Shown piece by piece: positions 7,657 through 15,611 of a DNA stretch of 64,000 nucleotides. The stretch covers positions 310,001-374,000 of the forward strand of contig NZ_CP109462.1 in NCBI RefSeq assembly GCF_036227565.1. The letters run 5' to 3'. The notes under the pieces were generated by a model. It made no database searches. It had not been told where the DNA came from and worked only from the letters and a program-made list of their open reading frames with translations. Each line of letters starts with the position of its first letter. Positions within the stretch are counted from its first letter, which is position 1. The position numbers were made by a program, and so were the translations under genes. Origin of the DNA: Streptomyces sp. NBC_01454 (GTDB lineage: Bacteria > Actinomycetota > Actinomycetes > Streptomycetales > Streptomycetaceae).

Positions 7657-8944
7657 TATCCGAATGGCTTGCGAGAGCGTCTTTCAGTCGGTCCTCCGCG
7701 AGCCGGCGGCGGACAGAGTCGGCGATGGCAGACCAGACCTTGCCTCGGGCCGGGTCCTCGGGAATCGATGGTTCACCCTGCACCCCTCGAACGGTGATCA
7801 CGGTGTCTCCCTGGGGCGGCCTGATGCGGTGGACCAGGATCACGGTCGGAGTGCCGTGCCCCGGGATGTAGGCACCCGAGGTATCGATCACCCACCTCAT
7901 ATCGAAAGCCGGGAGGTACTGCTCGATGAACTTGCGGCCGAACTCCCTCTTCATGAACGAGTTCGAGGTGAGCTGGGCGACATGGCCGCCGGGGGCCGCG
8001 AGCGAGAACATCAACTCGCAAAACGGCAGCGCCAGGGGGAACTTGCCGGCCGCGACCCGCGGGTACGCCTTGCGGATCAGATCACGCTGCCGCGCATCGG
8101 CAACCACGATGTAGGGCGGATTGCTGACGACCGCGTGGTAGCGGCAGCGCTCGAGAAGTGGTTCCTCACGATCCAGCAGAGAGTTCGCGCAGGCGACCTG
8201 GACCGGCCACGCGCGCGGCAGCTGATCGATGCGGACTTTCAGAATAGAGGCGCTCGTGGCCAGCAGTCGGTACCGGGCGAGCAGTACCGCGTAGGCGTCC
8301 AGGTCGACGCCATGAACGGTTTGAAGGGCACGCTCGATCGACGCTTCACTGCTGAGGTGCGCCCCGTATGCGCGGCCACGGCGGCGGTAGACGCGGGCGG
8401 AGTGGAAGGCTTCCAGAAGGATGTGACCGGTGCCGCAGGCAGGATCGATCATGCGGACGGCTTGCGGTCCGATCTCGTCGGTGGCCGGCTCCAGTGAGAG
8501 CTCCAGAAGGAGTTCCGCGATCCACGGCGGTGTCTGGCACAGGGCTCTCGACCTGCGCGCGTCGGCCGACAGCGCCTGGTAGGCGTCACCGAGACGGTAG
8601 CCATCGACGCGGTGCGGCCCGTCGTCCATTACCTCTCCGCCGGCCCAGAAGTCCCGGAGGACCGTCCACGCGGCCGGCGTGAGGGGCGCCGTCCAGAACG
8701 GGACCACCTGCGGATCGAGGAAGCCGGCCAGGCCGGGGTGGGCGGACGCCAGCTCCGTGATCACCCGGCGTACGGCGTCCGGCGAGCCAGGCGGCTCGGT
8801 TGCGGGCACCAGCGCGTGGCGGACGCAGTGGTGGGCCACGGCGGTCACGTGGGCCCATGACACCGCCGCCGGGGTGTCGATACCGGTGGCCAGGTTCTGG
8901 ACAAGGCGCTCGTGGGCGCGGGCGGAGGGCAGGGGCACGTTCAT
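7649..8944 (-). CDS. Orphan N6-adenine methyltransferase resembling the N-terminal half of BREX PglX
   Basis: The 431-residue protein carries DPACGTGHIL (SAM motif I, near residue 170) and SNPPYI (catalytic motif IV, near residue 273). Both are intact, so methylation of adenine in DNA is plausible. The sequence before motif I (RSRALCQTPPWIAELLLE) and the tail (GAYIPGHGTPTVILVHR, then RGVQGEPSIPEDPA) recall PglX of the phage-growth-limitation/BREX-2 systems as I remember them. PglX is about 1,200 residues, so this is roughly one third of it. No pglZ, pglW or pglY is present. It could be a solo, self-protecting methylase. It is the third gene of its operon, and its end overlaps the next promoter. 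Confidence 0.75.
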   Translation of the reverse strand: MNVPLPSARAHERLVQNLATGIDTPAAVSWAHVTAVAHHCVRHALVPATEPPGSPDAVRRVITELASAHPGLAGFLDPQVVPFWTAPLTPAAWTVLRDFWAGGEVMDDGPHRVDGYRLGDAYQALSADARRSRALCQTPPWIAELLLELSLEPATDEIGPQAVRMIDPACGTGHILLEAFHSARVYRRRGRAYGAHLSSEASIERALQTVHGVDLDAYAVLLARYRLLATSASILKVRIDQLPRAWPVQVACANSLLDREEPLLERCRYHAVVSNPPYIVVADARQRDLIRKAYPRVAAGKFPLALPFCELMFSLAAPGGHVAQLTSNSFMKREFGRKFIEQYLPAFDMRWVIDTSGAYIPGHGTPTVILVHRIRPPQGDTVITVRGVQGEPSIPEDPARGKVWSAIADSVRRRLAEDRLKDALASHSDIA

Positions 8945-8979
8945 GGAGATCGTTGTCCAGCAGTCGATGTGACGTGTTG

Positions 8980-9141
8980 TCAGAGGAATACGTCAAGGAT
9001 GAATTCGCCCAGCCACACCAGGACGAGGACGGTCACGCCAAGCTCGATTGCGAGCTGGGGGTCGTCGGTGAGGGCCCTGGTGATGAACGCGACGACCGCG
9101 CCCAGGGCAAGGCCGAGCAGAAAACGATGTGAAAGGCGCAC
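8980..9141 (-). CDS. Very small membrane protein (53 aa)
   Basis: Starting at GTG 9141, this short frame encodes two hydrophobic helices (FLLGLALGAVVAFI and VTVLVLVWLGEFILDVFL) linked by an Asp/Glu-containing turn. It fits neatly between the 9223 stop and the 8944 start of flanking operon genes. No clear ribosome site precedes GTG, so the start and the gene itself are uncertain. The hydrophobic pattern is the main support. Confidence 0.4.
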   Translation of the reverse strand: MRLSHRFLLGLALGAVVAFITRALTDDPQLAIELGVTVLVLVWLGEFILDVFL

Positions 9142-9222
9142 GGAGGTATCTCGTTTACAGGGATGTGAATGAGGGTGGTCGAGGTTCGGCCCGGTGGCCC
9201 GAAGATGACGCGGGCCCCGGCG

Positions 9223-9981
9223 TCACCGTGAGACGAGGAGCGCACCGCCGGACTGGGAGATGGTCATGCCTTCGCTGCGAAGGAGCGTGGAACACAGGGA
9301 CCGCAGTCCGCCGGCCGACCATGGCCCGGCGTGTCCGAGGCCGGTTTCCGAAGCCGGGTCCGGGGACCACCACGCGACGGTGACGGCCTCGCGCAGTGAC
9401 TCGACCAGGACTCCGCTCCCCTCGCACGACCGCCGGTCGGCGAGTCGTACGTGGGGAGCCAGGATCGCCAGCACCTCTCGTCCGAGCTTCTCGTGGCTCT
9501 GGCCGGGGGGCCCGGAGCGCACCAGCGCACCGAGCGGCCGGTAGACGGTGTGGTCGTGAGGGTGATGGACGATCACGACGGCGCGTCCGGGGCCTGCCAG
9601 GCTCCGGCTGTGTCCGACAGCCACGCAGAGCTTGCGTACGTCCCGTCCACGGACGGGAGGTGCACCGCGGTGGGCAGAGCGAGGGCTGTGGTCCGCCGCG
9701 TAGTGATCATCCCGGATGAGGGTGAGCGCATGCGTGACGTCGCTCATGCGCTGGGAGATCTCGCCGGCCCCCGGGTCGCCGCTGGCGGCGTAGCGCCACA
9801 GCGTGGAGACCGCCCGTGCGGCCGGTGCCAAGTCGGCTTCCTCCAGAGTGGGTTGCGCCGAGCTGTCCCTGATGAGCCAGTCGATGATCTCTCCCGCGTA
9901 CGGCGCGGAAAACGGGGCGCCTTTGAGGAGTTCCAGGAACTCCAGTGCTTCGGGTTCGGGCAGGCGAGGTTCCGTCTGCAT
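9223..9981 (-). CDS. Hypothetical protein (252 aa)
   Basis: This is the first gene of the operon from the promoter at 10047-10075; ATG 9981 is preceded by AGGAGA. The N-terminal half is helical (EALEFLELLKGAPFSAPYAG). The second half is His/Arg-rich with an alpha/beta look (RAVVIVHHPHDHTVYRPLGA). No catalytic motif is recognised. The downstream PglX-like methyltransferase in the same operon is the only functional hint. Confidence 0.6.
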   Translation of the reverse strand: MQTEPRLPEPEALEFLELLKGAPFSAPYAGEIIDWLIRDSSAQPTLEEADLAPAARAVSTLWRYAASGDPGAGEISQRMSDVTHALTLIRDDHYAADHSPRSAHRGAPPVRGRDVRKLCVAVGHSRSLAGPGRAVVIVHHPHDHTVYRPLGALVRSGPPGQSHEKLGREVLAILAPHVRLADRRSCEGSGVLVESLREAVTVAWWSPDPASETGLGHAGPWSAGGLRSLCSTLLRSEGMTISQSGGALLVSR

Positions 9982-10046
9982 CACGGATCTCCTCGGAGGT
10001 TGGGGCCAATGGGGAGCGGGCTGCCTTCCACCCCCCCACAAGTCCG

Positions 10047-10075
10047 ATAGTACAGCAATATTTCCAATTAAGCAA
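10047..10075 (-). promoter_or_regulatory. Conserved plasmid promoter, copy 5 (near-consensus)
   Basis: Minus strand: -35 TTGCTT (10075-10070), 17-bp spacer AATTGGAAATATTGCTG, -10 TACTAT (10052-10047). The spacer is identical to that of the promoter at 54096, 44 kb away and on the other strand. Confidence 0.88.
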
Positions 10076-10159
10076 TGTCTAACAGAATCGCTGGGAACTC
10101 CCGTAGTCGCCTTCAGCAGGACACGGAATTGCGGCAAATCTTTCAGACGAGCGCGTTTG

Positions 10160-10921
10160 TTATCCCTGCGGAGGCTTTCCCTCCGCCTCCGATGCCCCTC
10201 GTGAGAGGCGCCGGCGGATCTCCGAATAGATCGTCTCCCGATACCACATAGGCTCGAATACCTCAGGGCGCTTCCGGTCCTTTGGAACGCGGTCTGGGGC
10301 CGCAATCTGTTCGCGCAGCAGATACGCCTGCATCGTGCGCCGCTGCGCAGGTTTTCCGCTGAGCGCGTTGCCGCGGATGACGCCGTATTCGCTGATGCCC
10401 AGCAGGTCCTTGGGATGCCCTTCGGGGAGGGGCTTCACGAACTGGGGTTCACTGCCGGCGTAGGCCGTCCACACCCGGGTCCTGTTCGCACGCACCCACG
10501 TGTCCACCGCCGCCTGGTCCCAACGCCCCTCCGACACGGGAGGAGGGAAGGCGGTCGCCACGACTTTGCCCTTGGCGTCGCGCCGCTCCTTGGCCTTGGT
10601 CCACACATCCACGGCCTGATAGCTCATGTTGAATCGCTTGGCCATCTCGGAGCGGCTCTCGGTGGCCGGCGCAGGACGGGCAGCAGCCGCAGGCTTGGCC
10701 GCCTGTGCGCTGGGAACCCTGGCGGCTGAGACCGTCTCCGACGTGGGCGGCCAGTACTGCGGCCGCATCGCCTGCACCCAGGAGTCGACACGGTCGACGT
10801 CCCGCAGCCCATCGTCGTCTGCGGCCGGAAAGTTGACCAGCTTGATCCAGGCAGCAACGTCCTTCGGTGATGCGCCGTACCGGGCACTGATTCCCGCGTC
10901 GTCGATGCGGCGACTTGTCAT
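10160..10921 (-). CDS. Tandem winged-helix DNA-binding protein (about three units)
   Basis: This 253-residue protein is built of repeated MerR/excisionase-like units: DAGISARYGASPKDVAAWIK...RVDSWV at the N-terminus, EMAKRFNMSYQAVDVWTK...AVDTWVRANR in the middle, and a third with RRTMQAYLLREQIAAPDRVP...MWYRETI. Each has the helix-turn-helix, a wing-like turn with PDR or a Pro, and a final Trp-containing helix. It lies downstream of a five-unit paralogue in the same operon, with an AAGGACC site before ATG 10921. DNA binding is inferred, possibly at one of the repeat arrays on this plasmid. Confidence 0.7.
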   Translation of the reverse strand: MTSRRIDDAGISARYGASPKDVAAWIKLVNFPAADDDGLRDVDRVDSWVQAMRPQYWPPTSETVSAARVPSAQAAKPAAAARPAPATESRSEMAKRFNMSYQAVDVWTKAKERRDAKGKVVATAFPPPVSEGRWDQAAVDTWVRANRTRVWTAYAGSEPQFVKPLPEGHPKDLLGISEYGVIRGNALSGKPAQRRTMQAYLLREQIAAPDRVPKDRKRPEVFEPMWYRETIYSEIRRRLSRGASEAEGKPPQG

Positions 10922-10958
10922 GGACGGTCCTTGAGGAGAGGGCTGGTGGTCGTCGAAC

Positions 10959-12368
10959 TTACTGGTCGTCGTCCTGCGGGCCGCTGCCGGCCGCGGCCTT
11001 CGCTGCAGAGCTGCGGCGGCCGAGCGGCCGGAGCAGGTACGGCAGGGCGGTCTCGGACGTCCACATCGGCTCGTCGACCGCAGGCGTCTTGCCGTCGTTC
11101 GGGAGCCGATCGGGCCGCGCCAGTACGCCGCGTGAGATGTACGCCCGGAGAGTGGACTCAGCGGTGGGCTTCTCGCGGCCCTGCTCGCGCGCGTCGAGTT
11201 CGGCGATCACCTTGAGGGTGAGGGGGCCCGGGTTCTTCTTGAGGTACCGCTCCAGGAACTCGCTCGGCTTGCGGAGCTCGTGTGCGGCTGGCGTAGCGGG
11301 AGCCGCCTTCCCTCGCGACGCCTGCCGCGGTGTGGCGAGGAAGGGCAGGGCAGCCTCCGGGGTCCACATCTGCTCGTCGACCGCGGGCTCCTTGCCGTCG
11401 CCCGGAACACGGTCGGGCCGTGCCAGCTTGCCCTGCGAGATGTAGACACGCAGGGTCGACAGCGCCGTCGCCTTCGGCCGGCCCTGTTCCCGGCCGTCGA
11501 GCTCGGCGATCTTTTCGAGGGTCAGCAGGCCCGGGTTCTCCTCGAAGTACCGCTTCAGGGACTCGCTCGGCTGCACCTCGGCAGCCTCGTCCTCGGCGGC
11601 CGGCGCCGGGCTACGCCGGCTCGCCGGTCGGCAGAGGTACGGCAGGGCGGTCTCGGGCTCCCACATCCGTTCGTCGACCGCGGGCTCCTTGCCGTCGCCT
11701 GGAACACGGTCGGGGCGCGCCAGCTTGCCCTGCGATACGTAGATCTTGAGAGTGGTGAGCGCGGTCGGCTTACGCCCGTGCTCCTGGCCGTCGAGCTCGG
11801 CGATCTTTTCAAGGCTGAGCAGGCCCGGGTTCTTCGCGAAATACCCCTTCAGGAAGTCGCTCGGCTCCCGCTGTTCGTCGCCACCGCTCTTCCGCCGGAC
11901 GTTGCGCCGACGGGTGATGTAGGCGTAGGCCGTCTCCCGGAACCACATGTCCTCCTTCACCGCCGGCTTGCCCCCATCGTCGGGGCGCCGATCGGGCCGG
12001 GCGAGGTCGCCCTTGGAGATGTAGGTGCGCAGGGTCGCGATCGGCGTGGCCTCGCGGGAGAGGAAGCGGCCCTCAAGCTGTCCGATCAGCTTGAGCGGCA
12101 GGAGGTCCTTCGCATCGCCGGCAGGCAGCGCGGTGGCCTTCTCCTTCTGCTTGGGGTGAGCCGCGACCCAGGCCTCCGGCTTGTGCTCCAGGACCCACTC
12201 GTCGACGGCTGTCTCGTCGTACAGCTGGGTCTTGCCCCAGCCCTTGTCGAGGAAGCCGGGAAAAGTCGGCTCGAGCGACCAGGAGGCCGCAGTCGAACCG
12301 CCCACCTTGTATCGCTTAGCGATCTTCTCGAGAGTGGTCTGCTTGATCTTTGAGTTTGCGGGAATCAT
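10959..12368 (-). CDS. Tandem winged-helix repeat protein (one divergent plus four regular units)
   Basis: After an N-terminal HTH-like unit (LEKIAKRYKVGGSTAASWS...AVDEWVLEHKPEAW), four repeats of about 85 residues follow. Each has the pattern LxxYxxxNPGxLxLxxIAELDGREQG, then TALxTLxxYxSxGxLARPDR, GDGKxPAVDExMW and ETALPYL. They resemble AlpA/Xis-like winged helices strung together, joined by basic linkers (RRKSGGDEQREP and similar). Units 2-4 are much more alike than unit 1, which suggests recent internal duplication. ATG 12368 is preceded by GGAGCAGACG; an earlier in-frame ATG would overlap the promoter. Binding along a repeated DNA site is the obvious inference. No known function is assigned. 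Confidence 0.78.
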   Translation of the reverse strand: MIPANSKIKQTTLEKIAKRYKVGGSTAASWSLEPTFPGFLDKGWGKTQLYDETAVDEWVLEHKPEAWVAAHPKQKEKATALPAGDAKDLLPLKLIGQLEGRFLSREATPIATLRTYISKGDLARPDRRPDDGGKPAVKEDMWFRETAYAYITRRRNVRRKSGGDEQREPSDFLKGYFAKNPGLLSLEKIAELDGQEHGRKPTALTTLKIYVSQGKLARPDRVPGDGKEPAVDERMWEPETALPYLCRPASRRSPAPAAEDEAAEVQPSESLKRYFEENPGLLTLEKIAELDGREQGRPKATALSTLRVYISQGKLARPDRVPGDGKEPAVDEQMWTPEAALPFLATPRQASRGKAAPATPAAHELRKPSEFLERYLKKNPGPLTLKVIAELDAREQGREKPTAESTLRAYISRGVLARPDRLPNDGKTPAVDEPMWTSETALPYLLRPLGRRSSAAKAAAGSGPQDDDQ

Positions 12369-12511
12369 CGTCTGCTCCAGGGCCTGCGTGGCCTGATCGT
12401 CTCCTGCCGGCGGAGTGAGGTGCCGGCGAGTGATGCTGTTGTACGTGGCCAGCGGCCCCTTCCCAGGTTCCGCCGGTAGGCCGGAATGACGCAGGGAGAG
12501 ACCAGGCTCAC

Positions 12512-12540
12512 AACGTACAGCGATACATGCAATTAAGCAA
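12512..12540 (-). promoter_or_regulatory. Conserved plasmid promoter, copy 6
   Basis: Minus strand: -35 TTGCTT (12540-12535), 17-bp spacer starting AATTGCATGTA (one central change from AATTGGAAATA), -10 TACGTT (12517-12512). It drives the tandem winged-helix genes, with a leader of about 140 bases. Confidence 0.78.
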
Positions 12541-12586
12541 TTCACGGGTGTGTCGGGGTTGACCCGTCCTGTGGGACGGCGTGCGA

Positions 12587-12618
12587 GCGGGCCCGGGAGC
12601 CTGTGCTCCCGGGCCCGC
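12587..12618 (-). terminator. 14-bp GC hairpin, terminator of the GP88-like operon
   Basis: Arms GCGGGCCCGGGAGC and its complement flank the loop CTGT. It lies about 65 bases after the stop at 12683 and before the next promoter, where an operon terminator is expected. Confidence 0.75.
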
Positions 12619-12682
12619 CCCAGGTGTCGTGCCGACGCGGCGCGGTCCTGTGCCGGCGCGCGCGGTCGTTTGAAGTGGAAGG

Positions 12683-13477
12683 TCAGGAAGCGAGGTCAAG
12701 GGCGGCTTCGGCGGCGCGCTGCCGCTTCTCCGCGAGCTTTTTGTCCAGCGCTCGCTGCAAGCTGGAGAAGGTCTCGCTGCCCTGCCGTTTGAGCAGCATC
12801 GGGATCCGGTTGGCTGGGATTCCGACCATGTGCGAGTCGCTCAGCACGGACAGAAGGTCTGATTCTGTCTGATCGGTATAACCTGCTTCCTCCAGCTCGG
12901 CGACAGTGGGAAATACGTCGGCGTGGCGATCGGTTTCCAGATCGAGCAGCTTGTCCTCCTTTCCGCCCAGGCTGTAACACCACAGGAAATTCTTTGGCGG
13001 ATTCGGCTCGACCAGCCGTCGAAATCGGGACACGGACTTTGTGTAGCAGTAGAACCAGGTGTCCTCAGGCGCATTCCGCATGATTCGCAGCCACGCCTCA
13101 AGATATTCGTCGGAGAAAAAATCGCCGGAATCGTGCAGTCTGATCCATTTTCCCCGGTACCGCTTGTGGCGGAGCTCCTCCGCCATCTGGGCTTCCCAGT
13201 CGGCGAGAGCGTGCTTCACCATCCACATGTTGCGCTCGTGCGCCGCGAGCACGACCGGCCACCGGTAGGTGCCGACCCGGGCGTAGCACAGCTTCGCGCA
13301 CGCCCCGGCCTCCGGGCAGGCGTTGTATGTCGTGCCGTCCTGGAAGCGACCTCCCCACGCCGGCAACGGCCAGTTGAAGATCCCTTCGGCTCGCAGCTGC
13401 CGGTTCTGGGTCAGGAGCCACCGGCGCGGCTTCGGCGTCTTCGTGCGGGATTCGTCGGTCGTCGTGTTGGTGCTCAT
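12683..13477 (-). CDS. Phage GP88-like protein (possible radical-SAM-type fold)
   Basis: The 264-residue protein reads WLLTQNRQLRAEGIFNW, then a Cys block CPEAGACAKLCYARVGTYR, then WIRLHDSGDFFSDEYLEAW and WFYCYTKSVSRFR. This arrangement matches, as I recall, the GP88-type family of mycobacteriophage and actinobacterial mobile-element proteins, sometimes linked to tRNA-guanine/queuine-like or radical-SAM folds. The Cys spacing C-x5-C-x3-C is not the classic CxxxCxxC. Biochemical role is unknown. It overlaps the upstream gene by ATGA and ends the operon before the 12587 hairpin. Confidence 0.7.
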   Translation of the reverse strand: MSTNTTTDESRTKTPKPRRWLLTQNRQLRAEGIFNWPLPAWGGRFQDGTTYNACPEAGACAKLCYARVGTYRWPVVLAAHERNMWMVKHALADWEAQMAEELRHKRYRGKWIRLHDSGDFFSDEYLEAWLRIMRNAPEDTWFYCYTKSVSRFRRLVEPNPPKNFLWCYSLGGKEDKLLDLETDRHADVFPTVAELEEAGYTDQTESDLLSVLSDSHMVGIPANRIPMLLKRQGSETFSSLQRALDKKLAEKRQRAAEAALDLAS

Positions 13478-13887
13478 GTCGTGCTTTCCGTCTGGTCACA
13501 ATCCCCGGCATCGGCCGGGCAGTTGGCGTGGGGCGCGGCACAGGCGTGCACCCCGAACTTGGTGATGCCGCCCGGCGTCATCAGCGCCAGGTACGCGAGA
13601 CCGATGTCCAGTTGGGTGCCGGTCTCGGCGGTGTGCTTCGTCTTCTGGAACTGGAGGGCGTCGCCACGGCTGCCGATGGCGGTGGCCGCTTGCGCCCGGA
13701 GCGGATCCAAGGCGTGGGCCGGCATGCGGCACACCTCGAGCATGGCGATCGGCAGTGCGAACAACAGGTGCTCGGTGAGCCCGTCGTGGAAGATCTGCTC
13801 CTTCTCGGTGAGCCGGCGGGGAGCCGGTACCGGGACGACGGTGATGTGCTGTTCGGCCTGCGGGAACGGGGAGGACGAGCGGGGCAT
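13474..13887 (-). CDS. Hypothetical protein (137 aa)
   Basis: ATG 13887 was preferred over upstream in-frame starts because the preceding sequence is low-quality basic translation and a GAAG site sits 6 bases before it. The protein has a helical centre (LTEKEQIFHDGLTEHLLFALPIAMLEV) and a C-terminus with spaced Cys/His/Asp (GVHACAAPHANCPADAGDCD) that might bind metal. It overlaps the GP88-like gene by 4 bases. Confidence 0.55.
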   Translation of the reverse strand: MPRSSSPFPQAEQHITVVPVPAPRRLTEKEQIFHDGLTEHLLFALPIAMLEVCRMPAHALDPLRAQAATAIGSRGDALQFQKTKHTAETGTQLDIGLAYLALMTPGGITKFGVHACAAPHANCPADAGDCDQTESTT

Positions 13888-13964
13888 CGGTACTTCTATC
13901 TGGTTCAGTGCGCGGTGCACGGGTCGCCGTACACCGCGGGTTGGGCTGTTGTCCGTGGGTCCGG

Positions 13965-14465
13965 CTACTCGCGCGGGAGCGGACAGTCGCCGCGATGGGC
14001 GGGTGACGTGCGGTAGTGCGGGGATTCGGCGAGGTTCGGCGCGCTGTTGAGCCAGTCTCCGTAGTCGGCCATGCTGCCGATGCGGACCGTGGGCACAGGT
14101 GCCGCGCACTGCGGGCACGGAGCGATGATGCTCAGGGTGAAGCGCCGGTCACTGTCGTACGCCGCGAGGAACTCGCGGGGGTCCGGTCCTTCCGAAATCC
14201 GTAGCCGAACGGCCTGGCCAATGGAGCCTTCACCCAGGAGGTGGAGATCGTCCGCCCTGCTCGTGATCGCCACCCACCGTTTCAGTCGGAGGACCTGGCG
14301 CAGCATGCTTCTCGCATGGTCGGCGGTTGCGAAGGTGGCGTATAGAGACGACCCGCTGCCGGCATGGCCTGCTTGACCACTTCTCGACCGCTGACTGGCA
14401 GCGCGGATCGCTGCTTGGTCGAGCCGAGCGAGGCTGCGCGTGCTCATGATGAACTGCAAGGTCAA
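13965..14465 (-). CDS. Hypothetical protein (about 166 aa), first gene of its operon
   Basis: The start is uncertain: TTG codons at 14465 and 14459 lie just after a GGAG, and ATG 14447 is also possible. The protein has an N-terminal basic part and a beta-rich middle (ARSMLRQVLRLKRWVAITSR...FTLSIIAPCPQCAAPVPTVRI) with a CPQC pair. It follows the promoter at 14642-14670 after a long structured leader. No family is recognised. Confidence 0.5.
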   Translation of the reverse strand: MTLQFIMSTRSLARLDQAAIRAASQRSRSGQAGHAGSGSSLYATFATADHARSMLRQVLRLKRWVAITSRADDLHLLGEGSIGQAVRLRISEGPDPREFLAAYDSDRRFTLSIIAPCPQCAAPVPTVRIGSMADYGDWLNSAPNLAESPHYRTSPAHRGDCPLPRE

Positions 14466-14641
14466 CTCCGTTTGTCATGCGGCTGGTTGATGGGGCGGGC
14501 CCGGGCGGCCGGGGGGAGGCGCGCCCGGGCCCGGAGCCTCCGCCGCGCTGGGAGGGGGAGGCGGAGGCTGAGCCGCACAGGGCGGCTCCTTCACGGTGGT
14601 ACGCGGGGCGACGGTCGAACACGATCCGCCGCGACACCTCG
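14466..14641 (-). promoter_or_regulatory. Structured 5' leader with two GC hairpins
   Basis: Between the promoter and the first gene the transcript can form two stems in succession: AGCCTCCGCC paired with GGCGGAGGCT, and GGGCCCGGGC paired with GCCCGGGCCC. This suggests attenuation or an RNA-level control of the operon, but no antiterminator or ligand motif was recognised. Confidence 0.4.
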
Positions 14642-14670
14642 ACTCTACAGCAGTAAATCCATTTAAGCAA
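14642..14670 (-). promoter_or_regulatory. Conserved plasmid promoter, copy 7
   Basis: Minus strand: -35 TTGCTT (14670-14665), 17-bp spacer AAATGGATTTACTGCTG, -10 TAGAGT (14647-14642). The stretch from 14671 to 14858 behind it holds no gene I can support. Confidence 0.82.
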
Positions 14671-14858
14671 TACTCGGGGCCGGAGCTCGGCACTGAAATC
14701 GTCTGTTCGGTGGCCTCGGCGGCCTGGGGTGCAGCCACCGCGTGGAAGGTCTCAATGGACGGTGGTGCTGGCGTGCTCGCCGGAACCGGTGCCCTTTCCG
14801 TGATGGGCGGTGCGTCATTTCGGCAGACGCGGCATTGCCGGCTGCTTAGGCTGACGAA

Positions 14859-15566
14859 GTGACGAAGACGGTGGTGGCGGTCCTGTGGGACTTCGCCTGG
14901 ACTCTCATGGCCCCCGAGCCGGCGGGCCGGTGGTTAGCGAGGGGCTTGGCCGAGGCCGGGATACGGGTGCAGGCGGACGAGCAGGCCGCGTGGGCGGCGA
15001 CGGCCGCTGCAGCGGGTTTCCCCTGCCCGGCGACGCCACGCCGCGACCTGACGCCGGACCAGCTCGCGGCATGGCGGCACCGCGCGCTGGGTCCGGAGAT
15101 CCATGAGGCTGTCTATCGGGGCCTCCTGGAACGCGCCGGGCTGCCGTGGCCCCGGGCAGCGCAGGTCCTCTACCGCCGGCACATGGCTGCCGATGGATGG
15201 CAGCGGTACCCGGATGCGGCCGATGTCCTGAAGCGGCTGACCGCAGCCGGGTTGGCCTGCGGCGTCGTGAGCAACATCGGATGGGACATCCGTGTTCCGC
15301 TCGCTGCCGCCGGGCTGCTTCCGTACCTTGGCACGGTCGTGTGCTCGTGCGAGGAGGGTGTCCGCAAGCCGGATCCGGCGTTGTTCGCCATAGCCTGCGA
15401 GCGCCTGGGTGTCGACCCGGCCAGAACCCTGATGGTCGGCGACAGCCCGCACGCAGATTCCGGGGGTGAGGCGCTGGGTATCCGCACCGTGCTGGTCTCC
15501 CCGCAGCCGCCCGACGGTCGCCCCACCGGCCTGCTGCCTGTCCTCGCTGCAGCGCAACTCTGCTGA
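14859..15566 (+). CDS. HAD-like hydrolase with an altered motif I
   Basis: The 235-residue protein has HAD-superfamily landmarks: VLWDFAWTLM at the N-terminus (motif I), VVSNIG (motif II Ser), VRKPDPALF (motif III Lys) and MVGDSPHADSGGEALG (motif IV). In motif I the nucleophile Asp is present, but the usual second Asp (DFDGT) is replaced by Ala (DFAWT). The general acid is therefore missing, and phosphatase activity is doubtful. GTG 14859 has no strong ribosome site. It is the first plus-strand gene after the left arm and has no copy of the conserved promoter. Confidence 0.75.
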   Translation: MTKTVVAVLWDFAWTLMAPEPAGRWLARGLAEAGIRVQADEQAAWAATAAAAGFPCPATPRRDLTPDQLAAWRHRALGPEIHEAVYRGLLERAGLPWPRAAQVLYRRHMAADGWQRYPDAADVLKRLTAAGLACGVVSNIGWDIRVPLAAAGLLPYLGTVVCSCEEGVRKPDPALFAIACERLGVDPARTLMVGDSPHADSGGEALGIRTVLVSPQPPDGRPTGLLPVLAAAQLC

Positions 15567-15611
15567 TCACAGGCTTCCACCCCGAGGATCGCCCCCACAG
15601 AGAGGATGGTC

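Noticed and set aside
7649..9981. Complete BREX/Pgl phage-defence system
   Set aside because: Only one shortened PglX-like gene is present; pglZ, pglW/pglY and brxB-like genes are absent.
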